Shown one piece after another: positions 1 through 4,525 of a stretch of DNA of 5,742 bases. How positions within the stretch are numbered: the first letter of the stretch is position 1; every line of letters begins with the position of its first letter. The stretch comes from an uncultured Mycoplasmatota bacterium (GTDB taxonomy: Bacteria > Bacillota_I > Bacilli_A > RF39 > UBA660), in the NCBI GenBank assembly GCA_900546245.1, contig URBY01000050.1, forward strand, positions 1 to 5,742, read 5' to 3'. Below the pieces are notes generated by a model. The model did not search any database, was not told the origin of the DNA, and saw only the letters and a program-made list of their open reading frames with translations. A program made the position numbers and the translations under genes.

Positions 1-53
1 AAAATACTGAACATTATTATTGTGCTTGCATATCCTTTATTATTTATTTTCAT
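1..53 (-). CDS. Partial gene, N-terminus of hypothetical membrane-anchored or exported protein
   Basis: Only the first 17 codons lie in the window. The frame starts at ATG 51-53 (minus) and stays open to the left edge, reading MKINNKGYASTIIMFSI. A ribosome binding site (GAGGGAG, plus-strand 63-69) lies 9 nt upstream, the same spacing as at rpmF. A second ATG at 55-57 is in another frame and stops after five codons. The peptide has a short basic/polar start, a Lys-Gly-Tyr, then a hydrophobic run. This resembles the start of prepilin-like or N-terminally anchored proteins, but the glutamate normally at position +5 after a prepilin cleavage glycine is absent. The product family is not recognised. 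Divergent from yidD and preceded by the homopolymer-containing promoter at 90-120. The frame, start and RBS are seen directly; export is inference. Confidence 0.55.
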   Translation of the reverse strand, partial: MKINNKGYASTIIMFSI

Positions 54-89
54 ACATCTTTACTCCCTCATACTATACTTATTACTCTA

Positions 90-120
90 AGTATACCCCC
101 CCCCGGAAGTGTTTTGTCAA
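90..120 (-). promoter_or_regulatory. Candidate phase-variable promoter with C9/G9 tract in the -35/-10 spacer
   Basis: On the minus strand a perfect -35 TTGACA (plus 115-120) is followed by 19 bp and then TATACT (plus 90-95), 5 of 6 matches to the -10 consensus. Nine of the 19 spacer bases are one uninterrupted G run (C9 on plus, 96-104). The preferred sigma-70/SigA spacer is about 17 bp, so loss of two bases would restore it and further changes would weaken it. The predicted start of transcription is near 83, giving a leader of about 30 nt that contains the GAGGGAG ribosome binding site of the left-edge gene. The elements are seen; switching is inference. Confidence 0.5.
96..104. repeat. Homopolymer tract C9 (G9 on minus)
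   Basis: Nine consecutive C residues in DNA that is otherwise strongly AT-rich; no other C or G run in the window approaches this length. It lies in the divergent intergenic region between the left-edge gene and yidD. Long C/G runs are prone to slipped-strand length change. Confidence 0.9.
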
Positions 121-149
121 GCGAAATTTTACACTATTTTAAATCTATA

Positions 150-178
150 TCTATTATAAATTTCTTTTTTATGATAGA
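150..178. repeat. Imperfect inverted repeat over the yidD promoter
   Basis: Arms TCTATTATAAA (150-160) and TTTATGATAGA (168-178) are complementary at 10 of 11 positions. The odd pair (155/173) would be a U-G wobble in RNA. The 7-nt centre is TTTCTTT. The right arm overlaps the proposed yidD -10 (175-180), a position suited to an operator. It has no adjoining T-run that would make it a terminator. Confidence 0.4.
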
Positions 179-180
179 AT
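172..180 (+). promoter_or_regulatory. Extended -10 promoter of yidD and the lipoprotein gene
   Basis: TGATAGAAT is an extended -10 (TGn plus TAGAAT, 5 of 6 to consensus). The sequence 17 bp upstream (TATTAT, 152-157) is a poor -35, which extended -10 promoters tolerate. Transcription would start near 187, right at the AGGTGA ribosome binding site (187-192). An alternative start further upstream is possible, because the region has other weak matches. Confidence 0.4.
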
Positions 181-199
181 TATATTAGGTGAAGAAAAA

Positions 200-430
200 G
201 TGAAACATCTGATGATAAAGTTAATAAAATTCTATCAAAAATTACCGCTTGATATGCATAATGCATGTAGATTTACACCAACATGTTCTAATTATGCGAT
301 TGAAGCATATGAAAAATATGGTTTTTTTTATGGAACTTATTTAACTATTAAAAGAATATTTAGATGTAGACCTTTTGGAAAATATGGATATGATCCAGTA
401 CCAGAAAAGAAAAGGATGAGGGAAAAATGA
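200..430 (+). CDS. yidD: YidD, membrane protein insertion efficiency factor
   Basis: A small protein of 76 aa that in other bacteria lies at the inner face of the membrane and assists YidC/Sec-dependent insertion of membrane proteins. The family signature is complete: amphipathic N-terminus with FYQK (11-14), CRFTPTCSNYAIEA (23-36), the KRIFRCRPF block (51-59) and GYDPVP (63-68). The three conserved cysteines are C23, C29 and C56, and the length is normal for the family. The start is GTG at 200, 7 nt after AGGTGA (187-192); the ATG at 212 is 19 nt away and would remove the usual MKxLxI start. The stop TGA overlaps the next ATG (ATGA, 427-430), so it is translationally coupled to the lipoprotein gene. 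yidD more often sits with rpmH, rnpA and yidC, none of which is seen here. Confidence 0.93.
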   Translation: MKHLMIKLIKFYQKLPLDMHNACRFTPTCSNYAIEAYEKYGFFYGTYLTIKRIFRCRPFGKYGYDPVPEKKRMREK

Positions 431-1287
431 AAAAAATTATTAAATTATTATTTATAGGATTATCTACTTTACTACTATGTGGTTGTACGAGCAAAGATTC
501 AATGGAAGATATAACTATTTATACTAGTATATATCCGATAGAATATATAACTAAAGCATTATATGGAGAACATGCAAATATAGTTAGTTTTTATCCTAAT
601 GATGTTAATCCATATGAATATAAACTTACAGCAAAACAAATAAAGGATTATAGTACATCAGATTTAATTATTTATAATGGGCTTGATATTGAAAAAAACT
701 ATATTGCTCAGATGATTAATAAGAATAAAAAATTAAAAATTATTGATTCAACTGCTAAACTTGAATATACAAATAGTATGGATGAGCTTTGGATTAATCC
801 TTCTACTATGCTTACAATTGCAAATAATACTAGAAATGGGTTAAAAGAATATATTAATAGTAATTATATAGAAAAAGAAATAGATGAAAATTATGAAAAT
901 TTAAAAATTGAGTTATCTACTATTGATGCTGAACTAAAAGCAATTGCTGAAAATGCTAAAGATAAAAATATTATAGTTGCATCAAATGATTTAGAAGTAT
1001 TATCTAAATATGGATTTGTTATAACTAGTATTGATGAAAAAACTATGTCTGATAAAGATTTAGCTGATGCAAAAGCTTTATTAAATAATAAAACTGTTAA
1101 TTATATATTTGTAAAAAAAGGATTTGAAGAAACTGAAACACTTAAAGAACTTAAAATAAAATATAATGCTAAATATTTAGAAATAGATACATTAAATAAT
1201 ATATCTATGGATGATAAAAATGATAATAAAGATTACATTGATATTATGAATAGAAATATGGATAATTTAAAAGAAGAGTTATATTAA
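427..1287 (+). CDS. ZnuA/TroA-like solute-binding lipoprotein lacking the usual histidine ligands
   Basis: Lipoprotein of 286 aa resembling cluster A-I (ZnuA/TroA/PsaA) binding proteins of zinc and manganese ABC transporters. The signal peptide (K2-K3, hydrophobic core 7-17) ends in the lipobox LCGC with C20 as the lipidated residue. The family pattern can be followed through: GEHANIVSFYP (47-57), NPYEYK (61-66), DLIIYNG (79-85), ELWINP (120-125), a charged linker helix about 140-178, ASNDLEVLSKYGF (185-197), YLEIDTL (250-256) and DYIDIMNRNMDNLKEEL at the C-terminus. Where the family has PHxYE, PHVWL and SHxA, this protein has Y63, E120 and N187; only the fourth ligand position, D254, looks kept. 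The only histidine in the mature protein is H49. No permease or ATPase gene is adjacent. The RBS is GAGGG (418-422). The fold assignment is fairly sure; the ligand is unknown and may not be a metal. Confidence 0.8.
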   Translation: MKKIIKLLFIGLSTLLLCGCTSKDSMEDITIYTSIYPIEYITKALYGEHANIVSFYPNDVNPYEYKLTAKQIKDYSTSDLIIYNGLDIEKNYIAQMINKNKKLKIIDSTAKLEYTNSMDELWINPSTMLTIANNTRNGLKEYINSNYIEKEIDENYENLKIELSTIDAELKAIAENAKDKNIIVASNDLEVLSKYGFVITSIDEKTMSDKDLADAKALLNNKTVNYIFVKKGFEETETLKELKIKYNAKYLEIDTLNNISMDDKNDNKDYIDIMNRNMDNLKEELY

Positions 1288-1300
1288 AACTCTTCTTTTA
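1268..1300. terminator. Bidirectional hairpin terminator between convergent genes
   Basis: A perfect 13-bp inverted repeat: TAAAAGAAGAGTT (1268-1280) and AACTCTTCTTTTA (1288-1300) around a 7-nt loop that holds the TAA stop of the lipoprotein gene. On plus the stem ends in TTTTATTTT, a usable U-run. On minus the descending arm itself is U-rich, so it can also end transcription of the CPBP gene, whose stop codon (1303-1305) is 2 nt away. Confidence 0.75.
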
Positions 1301-1302
1301 TT

Positions 1303-2283
1303 TTACATAAATGTTAATAAAAACATTCCTATTACACTTAATGTATTTTGAAGAAAATGCATAAATATATTTGCACATAAGTTATTTGTTTTTACATAAA
1401 GTGTTGACAAATACATTCCAAGTACAGAATAAACTATTACATATGAAAATTCTGCTAAAGTCTTTGAATCATCAATTACATGTAATAAACCAAATAAAAT
1501 ACCACTTACTAAAATAAATGCTTTTTTATTTTTTATAAATTTTCTAATAGTTCCTCTAAACATTAATTCTTCTGCAATTGGTGCATAAAGTGTTGATAGT
1601 AAAGCTATAAATACAGGCATTGTTTTAAATGATTCTTGTAAGTTAATTTGATTATTTGCTTTTTCTACTCCAGTTACAATTTGTAAAATTAAACTTACAA
1701 TCATAGTCACAACAAGTGCTTTTCCCCATGTTTTAAATACAAGAGATGAATACTCACTAAAATATTCTTTAAATATCTTAAAATCATGTTTTAACTGTTT
1801 AAAATAAACAGAAATCATAAGAATAAATATTAATGCATACATTCCTAACATTTGCCAAAAATTTTTTATATAATCACCAGCAAGCAATAATATTAATAAA
1901 CAAATTATAAATGCTACTAAACATATATATTTATTTGTATATTCTTTTAATTCAATTTGTGGTAATGCTCTTTTTTCATTTTTTTTAGGATTATCTAAAT
2001 TACCATTTACTATAAATCCAAGAATCCCTGAAACAATATTTATAATAAAAAATAAAATTGAACTCCACATTATTCCTTTTTTATGTTTATTTAAATCAAT
2101 ATTTTTATTAAATATAAGTATAAATTCATATATAATACACACAAAACTTAATAAAATTGTAACCATATTTATTAAATCATTTGATTTATCTCCAGTAAAT
2201 AACTGATTTAAAAATCCTAAAAGTGCAAAATACAAAACTACTAATATTATAGATATTAATAATTTTTTTCTATTCTTATCCAT
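1303..2283 (-). CDS. CPBP-family intramembrane glutamic/metal-type protease
   Basis: Polytopic membrane protein of 326 aa of the CPBP (Abi/CAAX protease and bacteriocin-processing, Rce1-like) family. All three catalytic motifs are intact in the C-terminal half: EELMFRG with E238, E239 and R243; FGLLH with H268; and NIFMHFLQN with H309 and N313. About eight to ten hydrophobic segments are visible, roughly 7-29, 38-58, 71-93, 119-137, 143-161, 188-204, 222-236, 254-268, 281-297 and 314-325, with a basic linker near 99-113. Substrates of stand-alone members are usually unknown; some confer bacteriocin immunity or process peptides. No bacteriocin or CAAX-like substrate is visible nearby. The ATG has AAAGGTAGG (plus 2289-2297) upstream and its own promoter just inside the end of the ylmC-like gene. 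Family call is firm, role is not. Confidence 0.88.
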   Translation of the reverse strand: MDKNRKKLLISIILVVLYFALLGFLNQLFTGDKSNDLINMVTILLSFVCIIYEFILIFNKNIDLNKHKKGIMWSSILFFIINIVSGILGFIVNGNLDNPKKNEKRALPQIELKEYTNKYICLVAFIICLLILLLAGDYIKNFWQMLGMYALIFILMISVYFKQLKHDFKIFKEYFSEYSSLVFKTWGKALVVTMIVSLILQIVTGVEKANNQINLQESFKTMPVFIALLSTLYAPIAEELMFRGTIRKFIKNKKAFILVSGILFGLLHVIDDSKTLAEFSYVIVYSVLGMYLSTLYVKTNNLCANIFMHFLQNTLSVIGMFLLTFM

Positions 2284-2304
2284 AACAACCTACCTTTCAT
2301 TACT

Positions 2305-2333
2305 ATTATAACACTATGTTTTTAAACTTTCTA
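2305..2333 (-). promoter_or_regulatory. Promoter of the CPBP protease gene
   Basis: Minus strand: TAGAAA (plus 2328-2333, 4 of 6 to the -35), a 17-bp spacer, then TATAAT (plus 2305-2310), a perfect -10 preceded by TGT, i.e. an extended -10. The start of transcription would be near 2298, at the ribosome binding site. The -35 lies inside the 3' end of the ylmC-like gene, so the CPBP gene can be expressed both from this site and by read-through. Confidence 0.55.
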
Positions 2334-2547
2334 CTAAAATTACATCTTCTCCTATTTTATTTATTTGAGTCCAATATATTTCTATCTCATCATTACTATT
2401 AAATATAGATGAAAATTTTTTTCTTTCTAATATTAATGATTCTATTTTACCTGATTCACTATTTATTTTTATATCTATAATATTTCCTATTTTCATTCCA
2501 GTATTCAAATTAATTACATCTTTATTTTGTATTTCAGATAATCTCAT
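2314..2547 (-). CDS. ylmC: YlmC/YmxH-family PRC-barrel protein
   Basis: A 77-aa single PRC-barrel domain protein. It opens with MRLSEIQNKDVINLNTG, continues with the strand pairs KIGNIIDIKIN (19-29) and GKIESLILE (33-41), and ends with the family hallmarks EIYW (56-59, usually IPW) and KIGEDVILV (64-72). The pattern matches the small Firmicutes proteins YlmC and YmxH, often labelled sporulation proteins; their molecular role is not established, so the label should not be taken as proof of sporulation. Full length for the family. The ATG follows AGAGGTG (plus 2553-2559) by 5 nt. It lies 54 nt downstream of rpmF, beyond that gene's terminator, and 30 nt upstream of the CPBP gene. The Tyr in place of Pro in the IPW motif is a small deviation. 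Confidence 0.83.
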   Translation of the reverse strand: MRLSEIQNKDVINLNTGMKIGNIIDIKINSESGKIESLILERKKFSSIFNSNDEIEIYWTQINKIGEDVILVESLKT

Positions 2548-2564
2548 AAAAACACCTCTAATAA

Positions 2565-2593
2565 AATATATGAAAAAAAATCACAAAAATTAA
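2565..2593 (-). promoter_or_regulatory. Possible promoter of the ylmC-like gene
   Basis: Minus strand TTAATT (plus 2588-2593, weak -35), 17 bp, then TATATT (plus 2565-2570, 5 of 6 to the -10), ending 5 nt before AGAGGTG. It overlaps the T-run of the rpmF terminator. In AT-rich DNA such matches are common, so this is tentative. Confidence 0.3.
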
Positions 2594-2615
2594 AAAAGCA
2601 ACTATTTAGCTGCTT
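2583..2615 (-). terminator. Terminator of yceD-rpmF
   Basis: On minus, an 8-bp stem (plus 2608-2615 with 2596-2603, one G-U pair) with loop AAAT, followed by TTTTAATTTTTG. The rpmF stop codon TAG (2602-2604) lies within the hairpin. This is a typical intrinsic terminator and separates rpmF from the ylmC-like gene. Confidence 0.72.
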
Positions 2616-2790
2616 CTTCTTTTTCTACTACATTTTTACCCTTATAAAAACCACATTCAGGACATACTCTGTGTGATCTAATATCTGCACCACAATTTGA
2701 GCATTTTACTGTTCCATTAGCTTCAATTTTATAATGAGTTCTTCTCATTCTACCTCTAGTCTTTGAGATTTTTCTAAATGGTACTGCCAT
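2602..2790 (-). CDS. rpmF: 50S ribosomal protein L32
   Basis: A 62-aa protein of the large ribosomal subunit. It opens with the invariant MAVPFRKISKTRGRMRR (1-17) and carries a complete zinc-ribbon: C30-x2-C33 and C43-x2-C46, in VKCSNCG and RVCPECG. So this is the zinc-binding (C+) form and not a zinc-independent paralogue. The C-terminal tail, after about residue 53, is acidic and lysine-rich and not conserved. It follows yceD with an 18-nt gap carrying GAGGAG (RBS, 9 nt before ATG); yceD-rpmF is a widespread gene pair, and the two probably form one transcript ended by the hairpin inside the rpmF 3' end. Confidence 0.98.
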   Translation of the reverse strand: MAVPFRKISKTRGRMRRTHYKIEANGTVKCSNCGADIRSHRVCPECGFYKGKNVVEKEEAAK

Positions 2791-2808
2791 TTTCTTACAC
2801 TCCTCTCT

Positions 2809-3300
2809 TTACTCATCTAAGAATTCTTTTAATTTCTCGAGTCTTGGATCAATTTCTTTTTCTACAACCTCTTCATCAGTTATAAATCTCCATCCGTCAC
2901 CATTAATATTTTTAACTTCAATATCAGGGCTTACAACTTTCAAAGGTACTTCCAATATAATATTTTGCCATATAATTGGAATTAAATCAATAGAATTGTT
3001 AATAATTTTATTATTTTCTTCTAAAATATCATCATTTTCTCCAATTATTTCATTAATATTAATGTCAATATTATATTCAACATCCTTTAGTGATATGCTG
3101 CAAACAAGGGTTAATATGCATTTTATATTTAAGTTTACAGAAAAATTACTTCCTTCTGGATATATATTACCCTTTACTTTTACTTTACTAATTTTTTTAA
3201 TATCTGTATTTTCTAAAAATTTGTCATCAATAGTTACTTCATCATCAATTTTAATTTCATCAGTTAAATTTGTAATTAGTTTAGTTAAGTTAATATTCAC
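2809..3300 (-). CDS. yceD: YceD / DUF177 ribosome-associated protein
   Basis: A 163-aa acidic protein of the YceD/DUF177 family, which in E. coli and plants is linked to 23S rRNA accumulation and large-subunit assembly, and is typically encoded just before rpmF as here. Family features: an N-terminal I-x-L-x-x-L start, a beta-rich middle with two cysteines (KCILTLVC), VPLKVVSPDIEV, then GDGWRFITDEE and the C-terminal signature DPRLEKLKEFL. The start is placed at GTG 3298-3300, with GGAAG (plus 3309-3313) 8 nt upstream. A longer frame opens at TTG 3313-3315, but that codon overlaps the RBS and adds residues not typical of the family. The GTG call is inference from spacing and family pattern. 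The second zinc-type cysteine cluster present in some proteobacterial members is absent, as in other Firmicutes. Confidence 0.87.
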   Translation of the reverse strand: MNINLTKLITNLTDEIKIDDEVTIDDKFLENTDIKKISKVKVKGNIYPEGSNFSVNLNIKCILTLVCSISLKDVEYNIDININEIIGENDDILEENNKIINNSIDLIPIIWQNIILEVPLKVVSPDIEVKNINGDGWRFITDEEVVEKEIDPRLEKLKEFLDE

Positions 3301-3308
3301 ATTTATCA

Positions 3309-3313
3309 CTTCC
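3309..3313 (-). promoter_or_regulatory. Ribosome binding site that decides the yceD start
   Basis: GGAAG on minus, followed by 8 nt and GTG (3298-3300). The TTG at 3313-3315 shares its last base with this site, so it cannot be the start that the site serves. Confidence 0.55.
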
Positions 3314-3323
3314 AAACATATTA

Positions 3324-3352
3324 ATTATATATTATAATGAAAAAAAAATCAA
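3324..3352 (-). promoter_or_regulatory. Promoter of yceD-rpmF
   Basis: Minus strand TTGATT (plus 3347-3352, 4 of 6 to the -35), a 17-bp spacer and TATAAT (plus 3324-3329, perfect -10). Transcription would start near 3317, a few nt before the GGAAG site. A second TATAAT (plus 3331-3336) has no good -35 partner. Confidence 0.62.
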
Positions 3353-3354
3353 CC

Positions 3355-3383
3355 TTGCTTATAACCACTATAAATGATAAAAT
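3355..3383 (+). promoter_or_regulatory. Promoter of tmcAL
   Basis: TTGCTT (3355-3360), a 17-bp spacer and TAAAAT (3378-3383, 5 of 6) preceded by TGA, making an extended -10. Transcription would start near 3390, directly before AAGGAG (3391-3396). Its -35 is 2 bp from the -35 of the divergent yceD promoter. Confidence 0.55.
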
Positions 3384-3403
3384 AAGAAAAAAGGAGAAAG
3401 TAT

Positions 3404-4516
3404 ATGAAAAGTATAGGAATTATCTGTGAATATAATCCATTTCATAATGGTCATATGTATCATATAAATAAAATAAAAGAAATGTTCCCTGATTCAGTTA
3501 TCATTCTTGTTATGAGCGGTAATTTTACTCAAAGAGGTGATGCATCAATTATAAATAAATGGAATAAAACTAAAATAGCGCTTAATCATAATATTGATTT
3601 AGTTATAGAACTTCCTTTTATTTTTACTAATCAATCTGCGGATACATTTGCTTTTGGAGCGTGCTCTATACTTAATTATTTAAAAGTAGACTATCTTGTA
3701 TTTGGTAGTGAATCAGATAATATAGATTATATAAAAGATATAGTAAATATTGAAGATGATAAAAAATATCAAGAAAAAGTAAAAGAATTACTTGATAAGG
3801 GTATTAACTATCCTACTGCTTTATCTAAAGCATTAAAAGATTTTAATATTAATTTAAGTGATAGTTCTAACGATTTACTTGGAATATCCTATGTTAAGGC
3901 ATTAAAAAAATTAAATAGCAAAATTACACCTATAACTATTAAAAGAACTAATAATTATAATGATAAAACTCTAACAAAATATATAACAAGTGCGACAAGT
4001 ATTAGAGAAAATATAAATAAAAGAAGTATTAAAAAATATGTACCAAAAGATACATATAAATGTTTAAAAGAAAAAAAATATTTTATTGAAGATTATTATC
4101 CACTACTTAAATATAAAATAATGAGTGAAATTAATGACTTAAATAAATATAATGACGTTAATGAAGGAATAGAAAACAGAATAAAAAAAGTAATATATGA
4201 ATCAAATTCTTATAATGAGCTTATAATGAATATAAAATCTAAAAGATATACATATAGTAAGATTAAGAGAATACTTTTAAATATACTAGTTGGATTTACT
4301 AAAGAAGATAAAGAAAAAAATAAAGAAATTAATTATATAAGAGTACTTGGATTTAATAAAAATGGTAAGAATTACCTAGGTAAAATAAAAAAAGAATGTA
4401 CTATTCCTATATATACAAACTTTAATAAAGAGTTAGAATATGAACTTAAAGTTACATCTATATATGATGAATCATTAATAAAAGAAGAGATTAAAAACAT
4501 TATTATATGTGATTAA
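3404..4516 (+). CDS. tmcAL: TmcAL, tRNA-Met cytidine acetate ligase (YlbM family)
   Basis: Cytoplasmic enzyme of 370 aa that uses ATP and acetate to acetylate the wobble cytidine C34 of elongator tRNA-Met, through an acetyl-AMP intermediate, preventing misreading of AUA. Motifs seen: the nucleotidyltransferase HxGH in EYNPFHNGHMYH (H14, N15, G16, H17); VMSGNFTQRGD (36-46) followed by KW (52-53); ELPF (69-72); NDLLGISYVKAL (156-167); ITSATSIR (194-201), the family form of the ISSTxIR nucleotide-binding loop; NEGIENRI (253-260); KSKRYT (278-283), a likely tRNA-contacting region; and RVLGF near the end. It is somewhat shorter than typical Bacillus members (about 400 aa), chiefly in the C-terminal part, with no sign of a break. 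The start ATG has AAGGAG 7 nt upstream. Single-gene transcript, convergent with holA, which begins 7 nt past its stop. Confidence 0.93.
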   Translation: MKSIGIICEYNPFHNGHMYHINKIKEMFPDSVIILVMSGNFTQRGDASIINKWNKTKIALNHNIDLVIELPFIFTNQSADTFAFGACSILNYLKVDYLVFGSESDNIDYIKDIVNIEDDKKYQEKVKELLDKGINYPTALSKALKDFNINLSDSSNDLLGISYVKALKKLNSKITPITIKRTNNYNDKTLTKYITSATSIRENINKRSIKKYVPKDTYKCLKEKKYFIEDYYPLLKYKIMSEINDLNKYNDVNEGIENRIKKVIYESNSYNELIMNIKSKRYTYSKIKRILLNILVGFTKEDKEKNKEINYIRVLGFNKNGKNYLGKIKKECTIPIYTNFNKELEYELKVTSIYDESLIKEEIKNIIICD

Positions 4517-4525
4517 TCTCTTTTT
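4482..4525. terminator. Bidirectional hairpin terminator between tmcAL and holA
   Basis: Outer stem of 13 pairs, one G-U: AAGAAGAGATTAA (4482-4494) with TTAATCTCTTTTT (4513-4525). A two-by-two internal loop (AA/GA) follows, then an inner ACAT/ATGT stem with loop TATTAT. The left arm is the coding end of tmcAL and the right arm reaches the holA stop codon (4524-4526). Plus-strand exit is TTTTTATATATTT; the minus-strand exit arm contains CTTCTT plus a short T-run further on. Confidence 0.7.

Noticed and set aside
96..104. C9 tract as a sequencing or assembly artefact
   Set aside because: Cannot be excluded from the sequence, since homopolymer lengths are error-prone. But the run's presence between well-formed promoter elements is unlikely to be an artefact even if its exact length is.
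114..142. Plus-strand promoter TTGTCA plus a TTTTAA-like -10 for yidD
   Set aside because: The -10 match is poor at 17 bp and the TTGTCA overlaps the much better minus-strand TTGACA; the TGATAGAAT element is a better candidate.
322..329. T8 run inside yidD as a slippage-controlled switch
   Set aside because: Such T runs arise by chance in AT-rich coding DNA and the frame is intact with all conserved motifs on both sides.
427..430. Use of the Mollicutes genetic code (UGA as Trp)
   Set aside because: yidD ends at TGA at its expected family length and read-through would add only a few nonsense codons; Trp is TGG in the proteins examined.
3301..3315. TTG start giving yceD five extra residues
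   Set aside because: It overlaps the GGAAG site that is well spaced for GTG 3298-3300, and the extra residues do not fit the family start.
2996..3337. Open frame of 113 codons on plus, rich in Ser/Ile/Leu/Phe
   Set aside because: Lies wholly across yceD and its promoter on the opposite strand. Composition is what an antisense frame of an AT-rich acidic gene gives, and there is no family pattern.
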